Of a DNA stretch of 64,000 nucleotides, positions 50,554-57,753 are shown piece after piece (positions within the stretch are counted from its first letter, which is position 1; each line of letters starts with the position of its first letter). The notes under the pieces were generated by a model, which did not search any database, was not told the origin of the DNA, and was given only the letters and a program-made list of their open reading frames with translations. This DNA comes from CALAGB01 sp963789565 (GTDB taxonomy: Bacteria; Chloroflexota; Chloroflexia; Thermomicrobiales; Thermomicrobiaceae): assembly GCA_963789565.1 (NCBI GenBank), contig CAWBKX010000002.1, positions 1,488,001 to 1,552,000 on the forward strand. Direction: 5' to 3'. The translations under genes and the position numbers were made by a program.

Positions 50554-50988
50554 TCAATCGAGCTGAGTAAAGAACCCGAAACCTTCAGACAGGAGCAATC
50601 CCAGCGTCAACAGGGCTGACAGGACGCACCACTGACAGATCGCATTGATGACGTTCAGTTCCAGGTACGTCAGGTATCCCGCGTAGATCGTCCCGGCCAG
50701 GACCATGGCAAACGACGCCATGGTCAACGTCGACGTGAGATCAGGCCGGCGCCAGCGGATGAGGCTGATCGCGCCTATCGTAAGGTACATGGCGAGTCCG
50801 AGCACGGCCACCGGAATGGGTCCGATCGTGCTGTATTTGCTGGTCTGGACAGTGTGGCAGTTCCCGACCGTGCAGATCAGCGCACCAGTGTCGTAGTGGA
50901 TGATCGTGAGATAGACCGCGTCGGCGATGCCACACACGGCCAGCACCGCCGTGATAAACCGCCAGTTCAACGCGCGAGCTGCGACCAT
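50554..50988 (-). CDS. Vitamin K epoxide reductase (VKOR) homologue
   Basis: This 144-residue, four-helix protein carries the VKOR cysteines: C39 and C44 in ALICTVGNCHTVQTSKYS, and the active-site pair C118/C121 in NAICQWCVLSALLTLG. It passes electrons from a DsbA-like partner to membrane quinone, so it plays the role of DsbB. It is translationally coupled to the upstream DsbA-like gene (1-nt overlap, TAATG). The region 50263-50553 upstream of the LCP gene contains nothing I recognise. Confidence 0.93.
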   Translation of the reverse strand: MVAARALNWRFITAVLAVCGIADAVYLTIIHYDTGALICTVGNCHTVQTSKYSTIGPIPVAVLGLAMYLTIGAISLIRWRRPDLTSTLTMASFAMVLAGTIYAGYLTYLELNVINAICQWCVLSALLTLGLLLSEGFGFFTQLD

Positions 50989-51725
50989 TACTGCCCTGCC
51001 AGTGCCGCGTCGAGGGCCGACTTGAACGCGGCATAGTTGGTGTAGGTGAACTTCTGACCGTTTATCGAGAAACCGGGCGTGCCTGGATACCCTTCGGCAA
51101 CGGCCTGATTGGTCGAGTCAGTCACGTCCTGTGCATGCTTGTTGGAATCGAGACACTGATTGAACGCCGCCGTATCCAGTCCGATATCCTTGGCAATCAG
51201 CTTCAGACGGTCGCGCGAGAACGCTCCCTGGTTCTCTCCATGCTGGTTGGCGAACAGCGTGTCGTGATACTGCCAGAACTTGCCCTGATCCAACGCACAA
51301 TCCGACGCCTGCGCTGCGTCAGTCGATTCCGTCCCACCAAACGCGAAGTCGCGATACTCGATCGTTGCTTTGCCAGTCTTGATGTAGTCGTCGATCAACT
51401 GCGGTTCCACCTCACGGGTGAACTGTCCACAGTATGGTCACTGATAGTTGCCGTACTCAACGATCTTGACCGGCGCATTTGGGTCACCCAGCACTTTCCC
51501 GTTTGACGGGATCGATGCCGGGTGCGCGGAAGCGACCGTGATGCCGCCGAGATCGTTGCTGCTCCCGAACTGCGGAATGATGATCAATGCCAGAGCCGCC
51601 ACGATGGCCACGGCCGCGACGCCGCCGATCGTGAATTGGCGCCTCCGCTTGGCTTGCTTTTGTGCCGTGGCCTTGCGCTCCGAACGGCGACTGCGTGACT
51701 GGTTATCTTCCGGTTGTTTGCTCAT
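50988..51725 (-). CDS. Probable selenocysteine-containing DsbA-like thiol oxidase
   Basis: Read through an in-frame TGA at 51438-51440, the protein is 245 residues. Basic head, membrane anchor near residues 31-50 (FTIGGVAAVAIVAALALIII), then APVKIVEYGNYQ, TGA, PYCGQFTREVEPQLIDDY. Homologues have Cys there (YGDFQCPYC), so the TGA is residue 96, the first redox position of CPYC, with C99 as partner. The rest is a complete DsbA/thioredoxin domain with the cis-Pro loop GYPGTPGFSING. A SECIS-like hairpin follows. Without readthrough the product would be an anchor with no active site. Coupled to VKOR. Alternative: a recent Cys-to-stop mutation. Confidence 0.82.
51404..51440 (-). promoter_or_regulatory. 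Candidate bacterial SECIS element and UGA codon
   Basis: On the minus strand, UGA (51440-51438) is followed by 21 nt and then a hairpin with arm GUUCACC (51423-51417), loop CGUGA (51416-51412) and arm GGUGGAAC (51411-51404), pairing seven base pairs around one bulged G. The G at the second loop position and the 16-37 nt spacing match published features of bacterial SECIS elements. Pairing and spacing were judged by eye. Confidence 0.65.
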
Positions 51726-51901
51726 GCGTGCGCTGAATCCCTCCAGACTTGGACGAATTTTTGGTTGCGGTAGGTAATGCTACCACCGGGTCGCGTGAAT
51801 TCTCTCATACTTACAACGAGTAAGCCATCCCCCTGGATGCAGTCGTGTGAGTGGGAGATCGCATCGCGGACGATTGGGCTGTCGTGGCTGCCGATGGGGC
51901 A

Positions 51902-51930
51902 TTGACATCCACTGAGATTCATCGTATTTT
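51902..51930 (+). promoter_or_regulatory. Sigma-70 promoter of arsM
   Basis: TTGACA at 51902-51907, 17-bp spacer and TATTTT at 51925-51930. The -10 box lies inside operator 1 (51921-51936), so a bound repressor would block polymerase. The arsM GTG is at 52036. Confidence 0.7.
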
Positions 51931-51936
51931 TACGAT
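51921..51936. promoter_or_regulatory. arsM operator 1
   Basis: Perfect inverted repeat ATCGTA, TTTT, TACGAT. A second copy with the same arms lies 50 bp downstream at 51971-51986. Typical of ArsR/SmtB-like or other metalloid-responsive repressors. No arsR gene is in the window. Confidence 0.75.
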
Positions 51937-51970
51937 GTCACCACCGGGTGGCAAATTTTGAGCGGCATCT

Positions 51971-51986
51971 ATCGTAAAATTACGAT
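51971..51986. promoter_or_regulatory. arsM operator 2
   Basis: Perfect inverted repeat ATCGTA, AAAT, TACGAT, with the same arms and spacing as operator 1, located between the promoter and the arsM start. Two sites 50 bp apart suggest cooperative or looped repression. Confidence 0.75.
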
Positions 51987-52035
51987 CGCGAGCCGCGGTT
52001 CCTGTCCGTAACCAATTCGGACCTGGAGGAGCAGC

Positions 52036-52896
52036 GTGGATATCCAGATTTCCCCGAGCGGAAACCAATTGCGTGAATCGGTGCGCGAGCACTATGCGGC
52101 GGCTGCACGGAACGTCACCAGTGGCAAAGCCGCCTCCTGTTGCGGCACCACCGGCGATCCAAAAATCATCGCCGCATACGACCCGGACGCGATCTCTGAT
52201 CTTCCGAGCGACGCCGTTCTGGCCTCACTCGGCTGCGGCAATCCCACGGCGCTGGCCGAACTCAAGCCAGGCGAAACGGTTCTCGACCTCGGTAGTGGGG
52301 GCGGCATCGACGTCCTCATCTCGGCCAAACGCGTCGGCCCGGAAGGCTTTGCCTATGGCCTCGACATGACTGACGAGATGCTTGAGCTCGCCGAGCACAA
52401 CCGCGAGCAGGCCGGGCTCAGCAACGTTCGCTTTCTCAAGGGGACGATTGAGGAGATCCCGCTACCAGACAACTCGGTCGACGTGATCATCTCCAACTGC
52501 GTGATCAATCTATCTGGCGACAAGGATGCCGTACTGCGCGAAGCCAATCGCGTGCTGCGACCGGGCGGACGTTTTGCGGTCTCCGACATTGTGTTGCAAG
52601 GGCGCTTGTTGCCGGCCGTGCGTCACAGCCTGGATGCGTGGTCTGCATGCATCTCCGGAGCGCTGACTGAGTCCGAGTACCAGCAGAAGCTCGGCACGGC
52701 CGGGTTCACCGACATTGGAATCGAGGTGACCGCCGTTCATGAACTCGCCGATCTTATGACCGACGGCTGCTGCGATACGACAGAAGGATCAGGTTGCTGC
52801 GAAGGATCGCTGGATCTCAGCGCCCTGCAAGATCTCCAGGACGAGAGCGGTCGAGTCATCTCTGCCTTCGTGCGAGCGCGAAAACCGAACGCATGA
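52036..52896 (+). CDS. arsM: Arsenite methyltransferase
   Basis: This 286-residue SAM enzyme has the ArsM layout: an early Cys pair in KAASCCGTTGDPK, motif I TVLDLGSGGGIDVLISAKRVGPEGFAYGLDMTDEML, and INLSGDKDAVLREANRVLRPGGRFAVSDIV. The C-terminal third has Cys-rich DGCCDTTEGSGCCEG, and the middle Cys is in SACISGALTE, giving the As(III)-binding cysteines. It methylates arsenite to volatile or less bound species. GTG start with GGAGGA. A promoter with two matching operators lies upstream, so expression is probably arsenic-responsive. It is divergent from the DsbA-VKOR operon. Confidence 0.92.
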   Translation: MDIQISPSGNQLRESVREHYAAAARNVTSGKAASCCGTTGDPKIIAAYDPDAISDLPSDAVLASLGCGNPTALAELKPGETVLDLGSGGGIDVLISAKRVGPEGFAYGLDMTDEMLELAEHNREQAGLSNVRFLKGTIEEIPLPDNSVDVIISNCVINLSGDKDAVLREANRVLRPGGRFAVSDIVLQGRLLPAVRHSLDAWSACISGALTESEYQQKLGTAGFTDIGIEVTAVHELADLMTDGCCDTTEGSGCCEGSLDLSALQDLQDESGRVISAFVRARKPNA

Positions 52897-52939
52897 CGAG
52901 ACGCCGCTGAAGCGTCCATCTCGAGCCCAAGAGAACAAC

Positions 52940-52970
52940 AAACGGGCGATGGGAATCCCATCGCCCGTTT
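52940..52970. terminator. Bidirectional terminator between arsM and the secreted protein gene
   Basis: Arms AAACGGGCGATGGG and CCCATCGCCCGTTT (14 bp) around AAT. The arm ends supply A/T runs on both strands, so it can end both convergent transcripts. Confidence 0.85.
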
Positions 52971-52999
52971 CGTTATCACGATTGACGCCGTCACGACGA

Positions 53000-53677
53000 T
53001 CAAGCGCTCGGCACACTCGCCGGGGTAGCGTTCGGATTGGCGTTCTGCTTGAACGTTGGGCCACCATTGTTGATTAAGGTCGTCAACCGATTGCGCAAGT
53101 TGTTCAGGATCGTTGTCTCCTGATCAGACGTGATCGTTCCGGCCGTCACCCTGGCATCCAGCTGCGTCTGAACCTGCGAAACCACCGACGAGACAACCTG
53201 ATCGACCGTCATGTTCTTGCTCTCGATGATCTGCTTCAACGTCTGACCCGACTGGATCTGACTCCGCAGGTCTTGCGGCGTCATATTCAGCGCGGTGGCG
53301 ATGTCTTGCCAGGACGCCATCTGCAGATGGTCGACCATCTGATCACGCTTTCGGAAGAGCCGCATGAACGGGGCGAGCCCGTTACTGTCGGCGATGCGTT
53401 GCTTGGCGGCACTGGCCTGATCCGAAGAGATCTTTCCATTCTGCTGCGCCTGATCGACGTACTGATCCGCGGTGTCCTTGAGACCTTGCTGCAGCTTATC
53501 GGTCGAGATTCCCAAGTTGCTTGCCAACCGACTCAGAAACGTCTGGGCACGGCTCGAAGAATCCGAATTGCCGCTCGAAGGGTTCCCAGCCGCGAAGACC
53601 GTCGCGAACCCTCCAATAGCGATAATGGCGACCACCGCCATGCTTGCGGCTAACACCACCATGCGTTTGCGCGTCAT
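53000..53677 (-). CDS. Secreted or membrane-anchored helical protein, unknown
   Basis: A 225-residue product from ATG 53677 (GGAGG 5 nt upstream). A signal peptide or anchor (RMVVLAASMAVVAIIAIGGFATVFAAG) is followed by a Ser-rich linker and a mostly helical, polar domain. The domain has two related helix-turn units (LSRLASNLGISTDKLQQGLKD and WQDIATALNMTPQDLRSQIQSGQTLKQIIESKNMTVDQV), resembling repeated DUF-type modules in Firmicutes/Chloroflexota secreted proteins. I cannot assign a function. It lacks Cys. Confidence 0.75.
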   Translation of the reverse strand: MTRKRMVVLAASMAVVAIIAIGGFATVFAAGNPSSGNSDSSSRAQTFLSRLASNLGISTDKLQQGLKDTADQYVDQAQQNGKISSDQASAAKQRIADSNGLAPFMRLFRKRDQMVDHLQMASWQDIATALNMTPQDLRSQIQSGQTLKQIIESKNMTVDQVVSSVVSQVQTQLDARVTAGTITSDQETTILNNLRNRLTTLINNGGPTFKQNANPNATPASVPSA

Positions 53678-53794
53678 CTGTTCCTCCATAGATGTTCCGG
53701 CTGTCCTTCGCGATCCGAAGAACGATCTGAGACGACTCTATCGAACGTATGTAAACCGGATGTAAATGGGATTGGGTACGTTCGGACAATCCCC

Positions 53795-53822
53795 GCCGGT
53801 ACGCTCGGCCGAGCGTACCGGC
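53795..53822. promoter_or_regulatory. Perfect 28-bp palindrome between divergent genes
   Basis: GCCGGTACGCTCGG followed directly by its reverse complement, no loop. It lies in the 276-bp region shared by the secreted-protein gene (53677, minus) and the NfeD-like gene (53954, plus). The position between divergent starts favours a protein-binding site, since a terminator has no purpose there. Confidence 0.55.
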
Positions 53823-53953
53823 AGGGATCTTGACCCAGGAATCAGGGAAGCGTATGCTATAGGTGTAGTTGTCGTTTGTGGTTCAGTGCGCATTTGTGGG
53901 AAATTTGACCTCCATGCGATTGAACGGCAGACGGATGGCGCGGGATACCAAAT

Positions 53954-54739
53954 ATGGAAACTATATTTCTCTTCTGCTTCGTCTTCGGCGCGGTCTTCAC
54001 CGCGATATCGGCGCTGCTGGGGTTCGCCGGATCGGTCTTCATTCACCTGCCGGGAACCCATATTCACGCCGGTGAAGGCCACGAGCTTCCGGCCGCGCAT
54101 GCCAGTCACGGCCACATTCACTTGGCCCACGACGGGCAAGCCCATGCGAACGGCGCGATGCACGCCGGCCACGCCATCAGTGCGCGGGAGCATGGTGCGA
54201 TTCACGGCGAGCACGGCGAGCAGGCATCGGCGGGCGGTTTCTTTTCGCATCTGCCGCTGCTGAACGTTTCGTCCTTCCTGGCGTTCCTGACCGTCTTCGG
54301 TGCGGCGGGATTCATATTGATGCGATTCGCGGGGTGGTCGCCACTTTTGGCCACGCCGGTCGCCATCGCTCCCGGCGTGGCCGCAGACGTCCTCCTGGCA
54401 TTCGTGCTCGGGAAGATTCTGGCCGGTGAGACTGTGATGCGGCCCATCGACTATGAGCTCGAAGGTACAACCGGGCGGGTCACCATCAGCATTCCGGCCG
54501 GAGGAACCGGTGAGGTGATCTTCTCTAAAGGCGGCGTTCGTCGCGGCGAGGCTGCCAGGAGTTTGAACGATCGGGCTATTCCGTATGACACTGAGGTCGT
54601 TATCGTTGAATATCAACACGGCGTCGCGCTTGTGCAACCATATGTGGAATTCGTTCGCCACTACGAGCGTGAGTTGCCGGCACCGGTTGATTCGGCTTCA
54701 AACGACGAAGCCAAACGTGAGCGCAGCGAAAGTCTCTGA
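53954..54739 (+). CDS. NfeD-like membrane protein with a His-rich loop
   Basis: This 261-residue protein has an N-terminal helix (METIFLFCFVFGAVFTAISALLG), an external loop of about 60 residues with 15 histidines (HIHAGEGHELPAAHASHGHIHLAH and more), two further helices (FLAFLTVFGAAGFILMRF, GVAADVLLAFVLGKIL) and a C-terminal OB-fold of the NfeD type (EGTTGRVTISIPAGGTGEVIF, then AIPYDTEVVIVEYQHGVALVQPY). NfeD proteins partner flotillins in membrane microdomains. The His-rich loop is unusual and could bind zinc, nickel or copper. It lies 31 bp upstream of the flotillin gene. Confidence 0.82.
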   Translation: METIFLFCFVFGAVFTAISALLGFAGSVFIHLPGTHIHAGEGHELPAAHASHGHIHLAHDGQAHANGAMHAGHAISAREHGAIHGEHGEQASAGGFFSHLPLLNVSSFLAFLTVFGAAGFILMRFAGWSPLLATPVAIAPGVAADVLLAFVLGKILAGETVMRPIDYELEGTTGRVTISIPAGGTGEVIFSKGGVRRGEAARSLNDRAIPYDTEVVIVEYQHGVALVQPYVEFVRHYERELPAPVDSASNDEAKRERSESL

Positions 54740-54770
54740 TTGACGCCGTCGCAGATTAGAAGGGAACACA

Positions 54771-56276
54771 TTGGTGTTGACTCCCATCATCATCGCAGTC
54801 GTGGCGGTATTGGTGGTCCTGGTTCTTGCAGGGATCCTCGGAAGCATGTACCGGCGCGTCAGCCCGAACCGGGCCTTGATCGTCTACGGCTCCGGCGGTA
54901 CGACCATCATTACTGGGGGCGGCAAGCTCGTCTGGCCGTTGTTCCAGAGCGCGCGTGAACTCTCACTCGAACTCATGTCGTTCGACGTAGCACCGTCGCA
55001 AGATCTGTATACAGCTCAGGGCGTGGCAGTGACCGTTGAGGCCGTCGCGCAGATCAAAGTGAAATCCGACCCGGAAAGCATCCGCACCTCGGCCGAGCAG
55101 TTTCTGACAAAGCCTCAAGACGAGCGAGAAGCTCTGATACGGCTGGTCATGGAAGGCCACCTGCGCGGCATCGTCGGTCTGCTGACGGTCGAGCAGCTCG
55201 TCAAAGAGCCAGAGATGGTCGCGGGTCGAGTGCGCCAGACCGTCGCTGACGATCTGAGCAAGATGGGCCTCGAAGTCGTCTCTTTCACCATCAAGAAGGT
55301 GATGGACGAGAAGGACTACATCAGCAACATGGGGCGCCCTGACGTGGCGCGCATCAAGCGCGAGGCTGACATCGCGCAGGCCGAAGCGGAACGCGACACA
55401 GCCATCAAGCGAGCTATGGCCTCTCGCGAGTCATCGGTAGCGCAGGCGCAAGCCGATCAGGAGCGAGTCATCGCGCAGACCGCATCTGAAACTCGCCAGG
55501 CTGAAGCTCAGCGGGACCTGGAGATCAAAAAGGCTGAGTACGACGCGGGTATTCGCCGCCAGCGAGCAGTCGCCGAGAAGGCCTACGATATTTCATCCAA
55601 CCAGGCACAGCAGCAAGTCGTTGCCGAGCAGATCAAGATTGAACAGGTCAATCGCCAGGGTCAGATTCAGATCCAGGACCTGGAAATCCAGCGGCGTGAA
55701 CGCGAACTGCAGGCAACGGTCATCAAGCAAGCTGAGGCCGAGCGGTCGAAGATCGAGCTGATGGCTGACGCGCAACGCGAGCGCGCCATCCGTGAGGCGA
55801 CCGGCCAGGCAGAGAGCGTTCGGCTGCAAGGTCAGGCGGATGCCGAGGTCACGCGCGTCACCGGTCAGGCGCAAGCTGACGTGGTGCGGGCCAAGGGCCA
55901 GGCCGAAGCTAACGCTATGGAGCTGCGCGCCGAGGCGTACCAGCAGTACAACCAGGCCGCTATGCTCGACAAACTGTTGACGGCACTGCCGGAAATGGCA
56001 CGAGCCCTCTCCGAGTCGTTGGCGAATGTCGACAAGATCACCATCGTGTCGACCGGAGACGGCCGTGGCGGAGTCAGTAGTCTGACAGGCGAGATCACCA
56101 AGATGGTGGCTCAGGTGCCGGAACTGTTCGAAACGCTCACGGGCATGAAGGTCAGCGAGATCATGGGTCGGCTCCAGGGGATCGAGCAGGCTGATGTACC
56201 GGCCAAGAACGGACACCTCAAGGCGACGACGGCAATCGTGCCCGATGAGCCGGTCAAGCCTGAAGATCCTTCATAA
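54771..56276 (+). CDS. Flotillin-like SPFH protein
   Basis: This 501-residue protein has a membrane hairpin (IIIAVVAVLVVLVLAGILGSMY), the SPFH/band-7 domain (NRALIVYGSGGTTIITGGGKLVWPLF, AVTVEAVAQIKVKSDPESI, GLEVVSFTIKKVMD) and a long coiled-coil with many E-A repeats (IAQAEAERDTAIKRAMASRE, ATGQAESVRLQGQADAEVTRV), typical of YuaG/YqiK flotillins. It scaffolds lipid microdomains with the NfeD-like protein. Start TTG 54771 or GTG 54774, with AAGGGA upstream. Followed by a terminator at 56311. Confidence 0.93.
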   Translation: MVLTPIIIAVVAVLVVLVLAGILGSMYRRVSPNRALIVYGSGGTTIITGGGKLVWPLFQSARELSLELMSFDVAPSQDLYTAQGVAVTVEAVAQIKVKSDPESIRTSAEQFLTKPQDEREALIRLVMEGHLRGIVGLLTVEQLVKEPEMVAGRVRQTVADDLSKMGLEVVSFTIKKVMDEKDYISNMGRPDVARIKREADIAQAEAERDTAIKRAMASRESSVAQAQADQERVIAQTASETRQAEAQRDLEIKKAEYDAGIRRQRAVAEKAYDISSNQAQQQVVAEQIKIEQVNRQGQIQIQDLEIQRRERELQATVIKQAEAERSKIELMADAQRERAIREATGQAESVRLQGQADAEVTRVTGQAQADVVRAKGQAEANAMELRAEAYQQYNQAAMLDKLLTALPEMARALSESLANVDKITIVSTGDGRGGVSSLTGEITKMVAQVPELFETLTGMKVSEIMGRLQGIEQADVPAKNGHLKATTAIVPDEPVKPEDPS

Positions 56277-56310
56277 AACAGAAGCGCACTCCGCGCTAGC
56301 CTGAACGATC

Positions 56311-56340
56311 GGGCCGCTCGACAAGCGAGCGGCCCTTTCA
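56311..56340 (+). terminator. Rho-independent terminator after the flotillin gene
   Basis: Arms GGGCCGCTCG and CGAGCGGCCC around ACAAG, followed by TTTCA. It closes the NfeD/flotillin operon. Confidence 0.85.
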
Positions 56341-56607
56341 TATCTTCTTGACGCACATAGCCAAATTTTGCAGTCCGAATCATCCTATCTGGCTATTGTC
56401 CGTACGCCGATCCCGTAATAAACTGGAGATATATTGACAAGGGGTCATCTCGCACTCATCCCGAAAATCTGGTGTCCGCATTTCTTCTTTTCATCCGTGG
56501 AGAGCACAGAGGGGAAAAGGGGATAGGGAGGTGTTCACGGAAACACAAATGTCCTTGATCCAGCGCGACCCTCGGCAACACGTCGGCCTCTGCAAGGAGA
56601 CGAGTGG
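56341..56607 (+). other. Upstream region of the collagen-like gene
   Basis: About 270 bp without a gene. A TTGACA at 56434-56439 lacks a fitting -10, and AT-rich TAATAA at 56417-56422 lacks a good -35, so no promoter can be fixed. AAGGAG precedes the ATG at 56608. Nothing else is seen. Confidence 0.4.
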
Positions 56608-57687
56608 ATGAAGTTCAAACGGTTCATAACCAAGACGAGATTATTGGTGGCAGTCCCGATTGCCGCCCTTCTCGCGTTGGGTGGCGGTGTCTTGATCGCC
56701 GAAGCCACCCCGTCGACACCTCCGACGATCTACGCGTGTGAGAGTTTCTTTGGGACGATTCGCATCGTTCAGTCAACTTCTCAATGCACTCAGTATGAGA
56801 CGCCGCTCTGGTGGAACACCAGCGGCGGCCCGAGTGGTCCAATGGGACCGTCAGGCGCAACTGGCCCGTCGGGTCCATCCGGCCCACAGGGTGACGTCGG
56901 CGAGCCGGGCGTCCCTGGCGTTCAGGGTGACTCCGGACCGTCGGGTCCGTCCGGCCCACAGGGCGATGTCGGCGAGCAGGGCATCCCTGGCGTTCAGGGT
57001 GATTCCGGCCCGTCGGGTCCGTCCGGCCCACAGGGCGATGTCGGCGAGCAGGGCATCCCTGGCGTTCAGGGTGACTCCGGACCGTCGGGTCCGTCTGGCC
57101 CACAAGGTGACGTCGGCGAGCAGGGCATCCCTGGCGTTCAGGGTGTCTCCGGCCCGTCGGGTCCATCCGGCCCGCAGGGCGATGTCGGCGAGCAGGGCAT
57201 CCCTGGCGTTCAGGGTGTCTCCGGACCGTCGGGTCCATCCGGCCCGCAGGGCGATGTCGGCGAGCAGGGCATCCCTGGCGTTCAGGGTGACTCCGGACCG
57301 TCGGGTCCATCCGGCCCGCAGGGCGATGTCGGCGAGCAGGGCATCCCTGGCGTTCAGGGTGACTCCGGACCGAGTGGTCCGTCTGGCCCGTCAGGTCCAA
57401 GCGGCGCCTCTGGCCCAGTTGGTACTCCTGACATCACGCACTACGTGGTGAGCGCTCAGGGCACCGGGTTCGGACTGATCAATAAGACGGTCATGTGCGA
57501 GGATGGCGACGTTGCCACGGGTGGTGGGGTAGCCATCAACTCGAACGTGTTTGCTGGCGTGCTGAAGAACAGCCTGCCGTACGTCAACGGTGACCAGATC
57601 CCAGTCGGCTGGACTGGTTCCGCCTATGCTCCGTTCACCGTCTACGCAGTCTGCGAGCACGACGGAGGACAGATCCCGCCGCCATAG
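56608..57687 (+). CDS. Collagen-like Gly-X-Y repeat surface protein
   Basis: This 359-residue protein starts with a signal/anchor segment (LLVAVPIAALLALGGGVLIAEA), a short Cys-containing head (YACESFFGTIRIVQSTSQCTQY), then a Gly-X-Y tract rich in GPSGPSGPQGDVGEQGIPGVQGDS. The tract has seven 24-residue units (56863-57366) and a final run GPSGPSGPSGPSGASG. The C-terminal ~90 residues form a small domain with two Cys (VMCEDGDVATGGG, VYAVCEHDG). Bacterial collagen-like proteins form triple helices at the cell surface; export here is inferred from the signal. Confidence 0.88.
   Translation: MKFKRFITKTRLLVAVPIAALLALGGGVLIAEATPSTPPTIYACESFFGTIRIVQSTSQCTQYETPLWWNTSGGPSGPMGPSGATGPSGPSGPQGDVGEPGVPGVQGDSGPSGPSGPQGDVGEQGIPGVQGDSGPSGPSGPQGDVGEQGIPGVQGDSGPSGPSGPQGDVGEQGIPGVQGVSGPSGPSGPQGDVGEQGIPGVQGVSGPSGPSGPQGDVGEQGIPGVQGDSGPSGPSGPQGDVGEQGIPGVQGDSGPSGPSGPSGPSGASGPVGTPDITHYVVSAQGTGFGLINKTVMCEDGDVATGGGVAINSNVFAGVLKNSLPYVNGDQIPVGWTGSAYAPFTVYAVCEHDGGQIPPP
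56863..57366 (+). repeat. Seven tandem 72-bp repeats in the collagen-like gene
   Basis: Each unit codes 24 residues of Gly-X-Y. The first unit differs (GEPGVPG rather than GEQGIPG), and units 4 and 5 end GVS instead of GDS. Near-identity at DNA level implies recent expansion and likely copy-number variation between strains. Confidence 0.9.
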
Positions 57688-57719
57688 ACACGATCACGGT
57701 CGAGTCAGGCAGCAAACGA

Positions 57720-57750
57720 GAGGTTGGCCGGACATCCGGCCAACCTCATT
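57720..57750. terminator. Bidirectional terminator between collagen-like and GT-C genes
   Basis: Arms GAGGTTGGCCGG and CCGGCCAACCTC around ACAT, followed by ATTTCGTT. It lies between two convergent genes and could end both. Confidence 0.85.
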
Positions 57751-57753
57751 TCG

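Larger units (their letters stand above)
51726..52035 (+). other. Divergent regulatory region between the VKOR/DsbA operon and arsM
   Basis: About 310 bp without a gene. The arsM side holds a promoter and two operators (51902-51986). The DsbA side has an AT-poor stretch with a CCACCGGGT repeat (near 51784 and 51942) and no clear promoter. No coding frame with support. Confidence 0.5.

Noticed and set aside
51438..51725. 95-residue membrane protein as a separate gene
   Set aside because: It ends exactly where the DsbA active site begins, and the rest of the domain follows in the same frame. It is better read as one gene with recoding.
56863..57366. CRISPR-like array
   Set aside because: The repeats are contiguous in-frame coding units without unique spacers and encode collagen-like protein.
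56624..57451. Long open frames on both strands in the collagen-like repeats
   Set aside because: They repeat with the 72-bp array and give Arg-rich, low-complexity peptides. They are shadows of the Gly-X-Y gene.
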